Part shown: one piece after another, positions 39,584 through 46,750 of the stretch | Layout of the letters: every line of letters starts with the position of its first letter | How positions within the stretch are numbered: position 1 is the first letter of the stretch | DNA from: an uncultured Pelagibacteraceae bacterium | Lineage (GTDB): Bacteria; Pseudomonadota; Alphaproteobacteria; Pelagibacterales; Pelagibacteraceae | Direction of reading: 5' to 3' | Length of the DNA stretch: 59,692 nt | Assembly: GCA_902633985.1 (NCBI GenBank) | Contig: CACPHV010000009.1 | Coordinates: 1-59,692, forward strand | Program-made: the position numbers and the translations under genes | The notes under the pieces: model-generated | Seen by the model: only the letters and a program-made list of their open reading frames with translations | Told to the model about the DNA's origin: nothing | The model's database searches: none

Positions 39584-39634
39584 AATTGATTTGTAATCAA
39601 TAGGTCCGCGGTTCGAATCCGTGCGGGGGCACCA
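39584..39634 (+). repeat. tRNA-Thr 3' fragment, copy 3 (att-like)
   Basis: A third exact 51-bp copy of nt 26-76 of tRNA-Thr, preceded by TTTTAG as in copy 2. It marks the right boundary of cassette B. It is followed at 9 bp by TTAAATCAAG, a variant of the box seen after the other two. Confidence 0.92.
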
Positions 39635-39821
39635 TCAATCAATTAAATCAAGGTTAAATCTTTTTTAAAAAGTTAAATATTTATTCTGACTGTGCTTATA
39701 GTTTGACCAGCTCAAATTTAATTTTCAATTTAAACTGATTATATATATCTTTAATAATAGTAATTGATATGGTCTCAAAAAGGCTTAAATATTGAAGGTA
39801 TAAAATCTTCTTAAAAAATTT
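39635..39821. other. 187-bp non-coding stretch after cassette B
   Basis: Together with 39494-39634 this makes a 328-bp gene-free region. It has no gene that I can support. Weak echoes of the cassette leader are seen: TTAAATCAAG at 39643, and TGTGCTTATAG-TTTGACCAGCT at 39691-39712, the second unit 68 bp after CCA as in the intact leaders. It may be a decayed third cassette end, or simply the promoter region of the next gene. Confidence 0.3.
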
Positions 39822-41522
39822 ATGTGTGGAATATTTATAATTAGATCAAAAAAAAATACCTCGAATTATATAAAACAATTCAAACAGTCGCTAAATGATA
39901 TTTATTTGCGAGGGCCAGATGAAAGTAAATATATTGAGAAACAAAACTTTCTAATTGGATTTACAAGGCTTAGTATTAATGATTTAAAAACAGCTAAACA
40001 ACCTTATGAAAGTCCAGATAAAAGATTTACATTATTGTTTAATGGTGAGATTCTTAATTACAAAAATCTAATTAAATATTTATTAGATAAAAATATTGTT
40101 TTAAATAAATTTACAGAAACAGAGGTAATACTTAAATTATTTATTCTTCATAAAGAAAAGTTTTTAAATTTGTTAAGGGGATTTTTTTCTATCGTAATCA
40201 TTGATCATAAAACTAATAAAATTTTTGCATGTGTAGATCAATATTCAGTAAAACCATTATATTATTTTCATAGTAAGGATTTACTAATTTTTGCCTCTAA
40301 TTTATCCCCTATTTTAAATAATAAATTTACAAGTAAAAATTATGATCAAAAAGAATTAGTCAAATTTGTTGTTTTAGGACGAGAAATTAATAGCAAAACA
40401 ATTTACAAAAATATCCGTAAAGTTAAGGCGTCTACATATTTAATTTGCAATAGAGAAAATATATCTACCTATAAATATTGGAGTCCATTTAAAAAAAAAA
40501 ATAAGTTTTTAAGTGGGTCATACGAAGAACTTTTATCTAATAATCTTGATAACCTGGTTAACCTTTGGAAAACATCCGATGTAAAACTTTCAAACACTAG
40601 AAGTAGTGGCGTAGACTCCAATTTATTAAATTTTTATTTTAAAAAAAATAACATATTTACAAAAAATTTTTTAATTAAAGAAAATAAACATCATCAAATA
40701 AAAAGTAGTGAAATTAATATTGATATAAATGATACTGATATTGAATTAGAACTAGATAAATATTTAAAAAATAATCTTGACCCCACTCCTGTTGGTGTTT
40801 CTAGTTCCCTATCTCTTTTCAATTTATATAAAAATATTGGTAAAAGAAAATTCAAAGTCTGTTTTAATGGGGAAGGAGCAGATGAATTATTCGGAGGTTA
40901 CTCGAGATATATAAAGCATTTAAGGTTCATTAATAAAAGAAAAGGCGATCTTTATAAATCCTTTCTTGATCTCTATCAAAATGAAATAAAATTTTCTGAA
41001 AGTAGTATAAAAGATACAAGTTTTAATATTTATAAAAATTTACACAACGAAATAAAAAAAATTAAACTGAATTCTAATTCTTATTTAAATAAAATTTTAG
41101 AATTTGACCAATTAACCTGGGTTCCGTCTGTTATTAAAAGACATGATGCTATTGGAATGCATTATTCTTTAGAAATTAGACCTCCATTTTTAGACCAAAC
41201 TTTTGTAAATTTAGTTAATAGTTTTCCAGAAAAATTAAAAATTAACCTAAATAGACAAAAAGTAATAGCAAATAAGTTATTATTTAATTATTTTAATTTT
41301 AAAGCTGATAAAATTAAAATGGGGACACCGTCCCATTTTATTAGAATAATAAATAGTAAACATAATAAAAAAAATTTAAAAGAGAAAATATTTTACGGTG
41401 ATATATCTAAATTTTACAATCCTGTAAAAACCTGGAAAATATGTGAAAAACAGCTCAAAGAAAAACACAATCATTTATTCTTATGGAGAATATTTATCTT
41501 AACAAAAATTTTCGATCAATAA
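39822..41522 (+). CDS. asparagine synthetase-like glutamine amidotransferase
   Basis: 566 residues with two domains. The N-terminal class II amidotransferase domain starts MCGIF (Cys2 nucleophile) and has LRGPDE, GFTRLSI and FNGEILNYKNL. The C-terminal ATP-pyrophosphatase domain contains GEGADELFGGYSRY and LEIRPPFLDQTFVNL. The PP-loop, normally SGGxDS, reads SSGVDS and the preceding strand is altered (LSNTRSSGVDSN). Ammonia release is therefore probably intact, while Asn formation is less certain. It may be an AsnB homologue recruited for glycan or peptide amidation, or a true but divergent AsnB. It lies directly after the cassettes and abuts nadK. Confidence 0.8.
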   Translation: MCGIFIIRSKKNTSNYIKQFKQSLNDIYLRGPDESKYIEKQNFLIGFTRLSINDLKTAKQPYESPDKRFTLLFNGEILNYKNLIKYLLDKNIVLNKFTETEVILKLFILHKEKFLNLLRGFFSIVIIDHKTNKIFACVDQYSVKPLYYFHSKDLLIFASNLSPILNNKFTSKNYDQKELVKFVVLGREINSKTIYKNIRKVKASTYLICNRENISTYKYWSPFKKKNKFLSGSYEELLSNNLDNLVNLWKTSDVKLSNTRSSGVDSNLLNFYFKKNNIFTKNFLIKENKHHQIKSSEINIDINDTDIELELDKYLKNNLDPTPVGVSSSLSLFNLYKNIGKRKFKVCFNGEGADELFGGYSRYIKHLRFINKRKGDLYKSFLDLYQNEIKFSESSIKDTSFNIYKNLHNEIKKIKLNSNSYLNKILEFDQLTWVPSVIKRHDAIGMHYSLEIRPPFLDQTFVNLVNSFPEKLKINLNRQKVIANKLLFNYFNFKADKIKMGTPSHFIRIINSKHNKKNLKEKIFYGDISKFYNPVKTWKICEKQLKEKHNHLFLWRIFILTKIFDQ

Positions 41523-42293
41523 TTATTTAATTTCCTTTCTTAATTGTTCTATTTTAATTTTTTTTTGAAGGCTTCTATTTTTATCATACAAAAGATTAAA
41601 TTTTATTTTATTGTTTATTTTTACAATTATTGATTTAGCATTTCTGACTTCCAAATTGTCAGCAACAGCACTTATTGGTCTTTTGGTATGGTTAAGATTA
41701 GTTATAATGATTTTAGTATTATCATTTACAATTTTTCCTTTCCATCTTCTTGGTCTAAACGGACTAATTGGTGAAATTGATAATTTTTTAGAATGTAAAC
41801 TTAATATAGGTCCGTGAACAGAAAGATTATAAGCAGTACTACCGGCTGGAGTTGAAACCAACACACCATCAGATACTAATTTTTTAATGATTTGTTTTGA
41901 TCCTTGCTTAATAGATAAATATGCAGCTTGTCTGCTTTGTCTTAAGACCGATACCTCATTTATTGCTATAGATTTTTTGATTTGATTATTCTTATTTTTA
42001 ACAATCATTTCTAAAGGTGAGATTGAAACCATATTTGCCCTTGATAAATTTTTTATAATATTTTTTGGAGAAAATTTATTCATTAAGAAACCATAATTGC
42101 CTGAATTGATGCCATAAAAATATTTTTTTTTGTTATTATTTTTTTTTAATGTTTGGAGCATAAATCCATCACCACCTATGACAACTACAAGGTTTTCTTT
42201 TATAAAATGATGATAATTTATTTTATTAATAAGTAATTTTTTAATCATTAATGATTTTTTATTTTTGTCAGAAATAATTAAAAGCTTACTCAT
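41523..42293 (-). CDS. nadK: NAD kinase
   Basis: Phosphorylates NAD to NADP with ATP or polyphosphate; 256 residues. The family hallmarks are GGDGFML (GGDG loop), INSGNYGFLMN, and STPAGSTAYNLSVHGPIL. The C-terminal strand region has ISPFRPRRWKGK and VADNLE. It is convergent with, and immediately adjacent to, the asparagine-synthetase-like gene. Its start is 4 bp from the 3' end of tRNA-Leu. Confidence 0.93.
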   Translation of the reverse strand: MSKLLIISDKNKKSLMIKKLLINKINYHHFIKENLVVVIGGDGFMLQTLKKNNNKKKYFYGINSGNYGFLMNKFSPKNIIKNLSRANMVSISPLEMIVKNKNNQIKKSIAINEVSVLRQSRQAAYLSIKQGSKQIIKKLVSDGVLVSTPAGSTAYNLSVHGPILSLHSKKLSISPISPFRPRRWKGKIVNDNTKIIITNLNHTKRPISAVADNLEVRNAKSIIVKINNKIKFNLLYDKNRSLQKKIKIEQLRKEIK

Positions 42294-42297
42294 TTAA

Positions 42298-42383
42298 TGG
42301 TGCCCTCGGCCAGACTCGAACTGGCACTCCGCAAGCGGCAAGGATTTTAAGTCCTTTGTGTCTACCAATTTCACCACGAGGGC
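42298..42383 (-). tRNA. tRNA-Leu (TAA anticodon)
   Basis: 86 nt on the minus strand, class II, from GCCCTCGTGGTGAAATTGG to CCA. The anticodon loop CTTAAAA gives TAA. It is the only complete copy. Its first 44 nt (plus its upstream region) occur again at 44517-44560. Confidence 0.96.
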
Positions 42384-42437
42384 ATTAATGAATTTCATGA
42401 GTGTTTATGCTATTATTTATAATTGAACAAGTCTAAT
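42340..42437 (-). repeat. 98-bp direct repeat, copy 1: tRNA-Leu 5' half plus promoter region
   Basis: It matches 44517-44614 at a constant offset of 2177 bp, with no gaps and 3 mismatches that I can count. It covers tRNA-Leu nt 1-44 and ~54 bp upstream. The boundary inside the tRNA falls in the 3' strand of the anticodon stem. It encloses the osmolyte cassette together with copy 2. Confidence 0.92.
42402..42430 (-). promoter_or_regulatory. candidate tRNA-Leu promoter
   Basis: On the minus strand, TTGTTC (42430-42425), a 17-bp spacer, and TAAACA (42407-42402) lie 18 bp before the mature tRNA 5' end. Both hexamers are unchanged in the second copy of the repeat, where the only nearby mismatch is in the spacer. 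Conservation in the duplicate fits, but does not prove, a functional promoter. Confidence 0.45.
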
Positions 42438-42481
42438 TAGTAAAATTGTTATTTATTAGAATATTTTATAAATATCAATCA

Positions 42482-43285
42482 ATGGAAAAAGCAATCAAAG
42501 TTTTGATATTTACTGACTTAGACGGCTCTCTGCTTCATAGAGATACGTTTAAATTTGATGAAATAAAAGACTATTTAAAAGAACTAATATCAAAAGGAAT
42601 TTGTATAATACCCAGTACTAGTAAAACTGAGAAAGAAATTTTACAGTTTAATTACGAATTAGGATCAAATTTACCTTTTATTTCTGAAAATGGATCAGCT
42701 ATTAATGGCTTAGAATTATTGAATTCAGACTTACCTAAAGAATTAATTCTTAGCAGAGAAAAAGGTGACCTTTTAAACATTTTTAAAAATATAGTTCCAG
42801 TAAACCTGCAAAATAAATGCAAATGGGTCTCTGAAATGAATAAAAAAAAACAAAGTTTAGTTTTTGGTTTAGAAGATAAAAAACTAAAAATGGCTTTAAA
42901 TCGTAAATACACTATTCCATTTGTATTTGAGGGAACCAAGAATCAAAAAAATGAATTATCTAAGATAATTAAAAAAGAAGATCTTTATTTACAACAAGGA
43001 GGAAGGGTAATTAATTTAACTGATAGGGTTAGTAAAGCTAAAGCTCTTCAAATATTTGTAAGATTTTTAAAAAAAAATAATAAAAATATAAAAACAATAG
43101 CTGTTGGAGATAATTACAATGATTTAGACATGCTAAAAAAGAGTGATTTTCCATGCTTAGTATTCAATGATAAATTCACTTTAGATGAAATTCCTATAAA
43201 TAATTTAATAACAACAAATAAGCCATCTCCTGAGGGCTGGGCAGATGTGATTAAAATGGCTCTAGTTAAAATAAACGAAAATTAA
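42482..43285 (+). CDS. glucosyl/mannosyl-3-phosphoglycerate phosphatase (HAD family)
   Basis: Second step of glucosylglycerate or mannosylglycerate synthesis: removal of phosphate from the hexosyl-3-phosphoglycerate. The protein has 267 residues from the chosen start (MEKAIKVLIFTDLDGSLL); an ATG 36 bp upstream adds no recognisable sequence. HAD motif I is FTDLDGS, motif II region IIPSTSK, and motif IV AVGDNYNDLDML. FISENGSAI is typical of the MPGP subgroup. It is followed 11 bp later by the synthase. The sugar (glucose or mannose) cannot be told from sequence by eye. Confidence 0.85.
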   Translation: MEKAIKVLIFTDLDGSLLHRDTFKFDEIKDYLKELISKGICIIPSTSKTEKEILQFNYELGSNLPFISENGSAINGLELLNSDLPKELILSREKGDLLNIFKNIVPVNLQNKCKWVSEMNKKKQSLVFGLEDKKLKMALNRKYTIPFVFEGTKNQKNELSKIIKKEDLYLQQGGRVINLTDRVSKAKALQIFVRFLKKNNKNIKTIAVGDNYNDLDMLKKSDFPCLVFNDKFTLDEIPINNLITTNKPSPEGWADVIKMALVKINEN

Positions 43286-43296
43286 TAAGATAAATT

Positions 43297-44517
43297 ATGA
43301 GTGATTTTTCGCAAAATGGTATTATTTCAACACTTCATGACTTTGGAACAAAGTCAACAAAGCAAATAGAAAAAGAGCTTTTAAGTTTTTCAAAAGAGAG
43401 AAAAATGGAACTTATATTACCTTGTCTTTATAGCGAATTAAATGGAGATGCATTACCAAAAATTGTTTCTGAAATTGCTCAAACTAATTATCTACATCAT
43501 ATAATAATAGGACTAGATCAAGCTAATGAAAAACAAGCCAGAAAGGCATGGACATTTTTTGAAAAATTAGAAACTCCATTCACAATACTTTGGAACGATG
43601 GTCCAAATTTAAAAAAATTAGATAAAGAATTACAAAAAAAAGCATTAGCACCGAATGAAAAAGGCAAAGGCAGAAATGTTTGGTACTGCATAGGAATGTC
43701 TATAGCAAGAAATAGTGCAAGATCTGTCGCTTTACATGATTGTGATATCAAAACATATGATCGAAGAATGTTAGCAAAATTATTTTATCCAGTAGTTAAT
43801 CCATTGTTCAATTTTGAATTTTGCAAAGGTTTCTATCCTCGGGTAGCAGATAACAAAATGAATGGAAGAGTAGCAAGGCTATTAGTTTTCCCACTATTAA
43901 ACGCTTTAGAAAAAACCATAGGTAAAAGTGAATATTTAGATTTTATGAAATCATTTAAATATCCACTAGCTGGAGAATTTTCTTTTAGAAGAAATATTCT
44001 ACCAGAATTAAGAATTTCATCGGACTGGGGAATAGAAATTGGAATTTTGTCAGAAATGCAAAGAAACTTTTCTCCTCAAAATATTTGTCAGGTTGATTTA
44101 GCTGATACTTATGACCATAAACATCAAGATTTATCTACTGATGATGAAAATAAAGGTCTTTCAAGAATGTCCATTGACATAATAAAAACCTTTATAAAAA
44201 AACTTGCTACACAAGGTCACTCATTTAGTAGAGAGGAATTAAGATCACTTAAAGCAACTTACTATAGGTCAGCACTTGATTTAATTGATGCTTATCGAGG
44301 TGATGCTGAAATGAATGGTTTGAAATTTGATTCTCATTCTGAAGAAAAGGCTGTAGAATTATTTTCTAAAAATATAATCAAAGCAGGAGAAGATTTTTAT
44401 TTAAATCCAATGGATGCTCCATTTATACCAACTTGGAGTAGAGTTAAAAGTGCTATACCAGATTTTTTAATAAGATTAGAAAAAGCTGTTAACGAAGATA
44501 ATAAATTTTATCTTTAA
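43297..44517 (+). CDS. glucosyl-3-phosphoglycerate synthase-like glycosyltransferase
   Basis: First step of compatible-solute synthesis: transfer of a hexose from an NDP-sugar to 3-phosphoglycerate. The 406-residue GT-A protein has ELILPCLYSEL at the start and GRNVWYCIGMSIARNSARSV. The metal-binding DCD is in ALHDCDIKTYDRRML, and FEFCKGFYPRVA is a conserved block of the GpgS group. Based on that resemblance glucosylglycerate is more likely than mannosylglycerate. The TAA stop ends at the first base of the downstream 98-bp repeat copy. Glucosylglycerate is used elsewhere in salt and nitrogen stress, which would suit an ocean bacterium. Confidence 0.82.
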   Translation: MSDFSQNGIISTLHDFGTKSTKQIEKELLSFSKERKMELILPCLYSELNGDALPKIVSEIAQTNYLHHIIIGLDQANEKQARKAWTFFEKLETPFTILWNDGPNLKKLDKELQKKALAPNEKGKGRNVWYCIGMSIARNSARSVALHDCDIKTYDRRMLAKLFYPVVNPLFNFEFCKGFYPRVADNKMNGRVARLLVFPLLNALEKTIGKSEYLDFMKSFKYPLAGEFSFRRNILPELRISSDWGIEIGILSEMQRNFSPQNICQVDLADTYDHKHQDLSTDDENKGLSRMSIDIIKTFIKKLATQGHSFSREELRSLKATYYRSALDLIDAYRGDAEMNGLKFDSHSEEKAVELFSKNIIKAGEDFYLNPMDAPFIPTWSRVKSAIPDFLIRLEKAVNEDNKFYL

Positions 44518-44614
44518 AGGATTTTAAGTCCTTTGTGTCTACCAATTTCACCACGAGGGCATTTGTGAATTTCATGAGTGTTTATGCTAATATTTATAAT
44601 TGAACAAGTCTAAT
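44517..44614 (-). repeat. 98-bp direct repeat, copy 2: truncated tRNA-Leu 5' half plus promoter region
   Basis: Near-identical to 42340-42437. The tRNA portion (44517-44560) lacks everything after the anticodon stem, so it cannot give a tRNA. The promoter-like hexamers are kept (44602-44607 and 44579-44584). Any transcript would run leftward, antisense to the 3' end of the synthase gene. It is the right border of the osmolyte cassette. Confidence 0.92.
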
Positions 44615-44622
44615 AAATAAAA

Positions 44623-45312
44623 TTAAAAATATGTTCTTTCGTCATTACTTTTACAAAATAAAAAATCACCTTGAGATGCTTTAACTTCATTATTTAATTC
44701 TACCACACCTGCTAGTTTGAATTTTTTTTCTCTTAAAAGCATAAAAATTTCATCAAAAGTAGATTGTTTTTCATATCTTTTATGAAAAGAAATTTCAATT
44801 AGGAAAAATTTTACTTTTTCAAATATTTCGTCATCAGCACCTTCAAGTACATCAATTTCATTACCTTGAGTATCAAGTTTAACAATGCTATTTTCAAAAA
44901 AAACTTTATTTTTAAAATTACTTAATTTATCAACACTTACTTTAGTTTTTATAGTGGAATCTTTCTTTTCCCCTTCCCAAAAATTATTAAGATTATGGAT
45001 GGAACTACATTTTGGAGCTAGTTTAACTTCATTAAATACAGACTCTCCAACGTAATTTGAAAGTGCTACATTGAAAATTTGATAATTAATTTTATTTTTT
45101 TTATTAAATAAAATAAGTTTTTCATTAAAACTTTCTAACGGTTCAAAATAGTAATAATTAGCTTTAGGAAAATTATAAACAAGTGGAGGGGTTCCCTCTG
45201 CTGCACCTATATCAATTACATTTTCAATATCATTAATTTTTTCAAGATATTTCCAATTTAAATGTTTTTTTTTATAAATTGATAATTTAAAAAATTTATT
45301 ATTAAAATACAT
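44623..45312 (-). CDS. FkbM-family methyltransferase
   Basis: A 229-residue SAM-dependent O-methyltransferase of the FkbM type, often acting on sugars or surface polymers. SAM-binding motif I is VIDIGAAEGTPPL, motif II YYFEPLESF. The FkbM-typical KLDTQGNEIDVLEGA (about residues 143-157) is present. It has no signal peptide. It is the last gene of a leftward block with the sugar-dehydrogenase-like and large membrane proteins. The start is just 9 bp after the repeat copy on the other side of its 3' end; the substrate is unknown. Confidence 0.85.
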   Translation of the reverse strand: MYFNNKFFKLSIYKKKHLNWKYLEKINDIENVIDIGAAEGTPPLVYNFPKANYYYFEPLESFNEKLILFNKKNKINYQIFNVALSNYVGESVFNEVKLAPKCSSIHNLNNFWEGEKKDSTIKTKVSVDKLSNFKNKVFFENSIVKLDTQGNEIDVLEGADDEIFEKVKFFLIEISFHKRYEKQSTFDEIFMLLREKKFKLAGVVELNNEVKASQGDFLFCKSNDERTYF

Positions 45313-45355
45313 ATAAAATTATAGAGTATATTAATTGATGTTTATAGTAATTGTT

Positions 45356-46747
45356 TTATAAAATTTTTAAAACTGCTATAGACGGTGTAAATTCAAATAT
45401 AATAAAAAATAGCCCTGTTTCTTTATCATATTTAAGATCTCTTATTCTTTTAGCATGAAAATAAATTCTATCTTCTTCTAAAATTTTATCTAATTTTTCG
45501 TTCATTTCATATATATAAATTGAACCTGCTCTTAAAGAAGAAATAAATAAATAATTTTTTTTGGCTTGACTATATTTTTTATCTAAAAATTCAAGTTGAC
45601 TTATACCTATTGCTGGTGTGTACCATTTAAATGGCTCGTCAAAACCATGTTTCTCATGTGATTTCAATAGTGTATCTGGACCAGAATAATTTACTCCATA
45701 AGAAGCAACAGCCCAACCATAATTTGGTATTCTATCATTATTCTCATTTAAATAATTAATGTTAATTTCATCCCCACCCTTAGGACCATGCTCAGTATTA
45801 ATAATTATATTATGATCATCAATATATTTAAGACCCTGGGGATTTCTGTGACCAATTGAAATAAATTCATACTCACTTGTATTTTTATCTATAGCTATAA
45901 TTTTACCAAATTTACTATCAAAACTTTGACCAGATGGCCATACACCATTAAAACCAATAGAAAATAAAATTTTATTATCTTTATATTTCTCTAACCTACC
46001 ACCAGAATAAACGTTATACACAGACCAATATTCATTAGTCTGAAAAAATGTCTCAAATATTAATTCATCATAATTTACATCAGCTTGATAGGCATTAATA
46101 GTTAAACCTTTATCATTTTGAGATAGCATAGATATATAAATTTTACGGTCCTCGTAGTACAAATCTCTTATTCCAATAAGTTTTGAGTTGGTTTCCTCCA
46201 AAATATCAAATAAATTATTTGGTATCTCAATTTGTTCTAATTTTTTTTTGAAAATATTTTTTTTATCAAAATAAATTGTTTGTGCTTCACCAGAAATCAC
46301 AAACACTTTATTATCTATAATTTCAAAATGGTGAGCTCTTCTTGAGTTTTCTTCACCATGCCAACCTAATGTTAAATCTAAACGTTTAAAAGGTAAAAAA
46401 AATTCCTTCAATTCAAACTTTTTTTTTTGAATTTGAGATGTAAAAATTTCTGTATTAAATAAATTTCCATTTAACCCTTGCTCATATTTATCTACTTGAG
46501 TTTTGTAAAATTTATTTCTCTCTTTTAAATGTGGAATAATAAAAATAGTATCTCTAGCTTTTTGGTAAATTGGTGTAGGTATGATTCCTTTAAAAAAAAG
46601 AATTACTTTGTTTTGCTTATCATGTCCACCACTTACAGCACTCCAGGCTCCTATAAATGATATTAATCCTAAAAATATTATGAATATAGATATAGATTTT
46701 AATTTATTGTTTACAATTAATTTAAAAATTTTTTTTGTCTTTTTCAT
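45356..46747 (-). CDS. membrane-anchored PQQ-type sugar dehydrogenase-like beta-propeller
   Basis: 463 residues. One N-terminal transmembrane segment (about 16-37) directs the rest to the periplasm. The soluble part resembles the glucose/sorbosone (aldose sugar) dehydrogenase propeller: GGRLEKYKDNKILFSIG, SIGHRNPQGLKYI with the conserved His/Arg, and NTEHGPKGGDEINI. Typical members oxidise sugars with PQQ and Ca2+. I cannot verify all cofactor residues, so a non-enzymatic propeller is possible. It lies 3 bp downstream of the large membrane protein gene and probably works with it. Confidence 0.75.
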   Translation of the reverse strand: MKKTKKIFKLIVNNKLKSISIFIIFLGLISFIGAWSAVSGGHDKQNKVILFFKGIIPTPIYQKARDTIFIIPHLKERNKFYKTQVDKYEQGLNGNLFNTEIFTSQIQKKKFELKEFFLPFKRLDLTLGWHGEENSRRAHHFEIIDNKVFVISGEAQTIYFDKKNIFKKKLEQIEIPNNLFDILEETNSKLIGIRDLYYEDRKIYISMLSQNDKGLTINAYQADVNYDELIFETFFQTNEYWSVYNVYSGGRLEKYKDNKILFSIGFNGVWPSGQSFDSKFGKIIAIDKNTSEYEFISIGHRNPQGLKYIDDHNIIINTEHGPKGGDEININYLNENNDRIPNYGWAVASYGVNYSGPDTLLKSHEKHGFDEPFKWYTPAIGISQLEFLDKKYSQAKKNYLFISSLRAGSIYIYEMNEKLDKILEEDRIYFHAKRIRDLKYDKETGLFFIIFEFTPSIAVLKIL

Positions 46748-46750
46748 TAT

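Larger units (their letters stand above)
37811..39634. mobile_element. tRNA-Thr cassette B (nuclease and exported protein cargo)
   Basis: A 1824-bp unit in tandem with cassette A and built the same way: TAAAATCAAC box (37819), iterons (37877-37909), CAATCAAGTAGTCA (37906-37919), two overlapping genes on the minus strand, TATCAC plus iterons (39510-39531), then the third tRNA-Thr 3' copy. Distances from CCA to iterons (67 versus 69 bp) and from iterons to the next tRNA copy (53-54 bp) match cassette A. The cargo looks like phage defence. No recombinase is encoded. Confidence 0.72.
42340..44516. mobile_element. tRNA-Leu-linked osmolyte cassette
   Basis: The 2177-bp unit between the two repeat copies contains just the phosphatase and the synthase for glucosylglycerate-type solutes. 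The unit includes a replacement 5' tRNA half with promoter, so insertion would leave one complete tRNA-Leu. It contains no recombinase. Alternatives are unequal crossing-over or a tandem duplication with later loss. Compared with the tRNA-Thr cassettes, the repeat has the opposite polarity (5' half instead of 3' half) and I find no iterons. Confidence 0.6.

Noticed and set aside
44517..44560. Second tRNA-Leu gene
   Set aside because: Sequence stops matching in the anticodon stem; variable arm, T-arm and 3' acceptor strand are absent.
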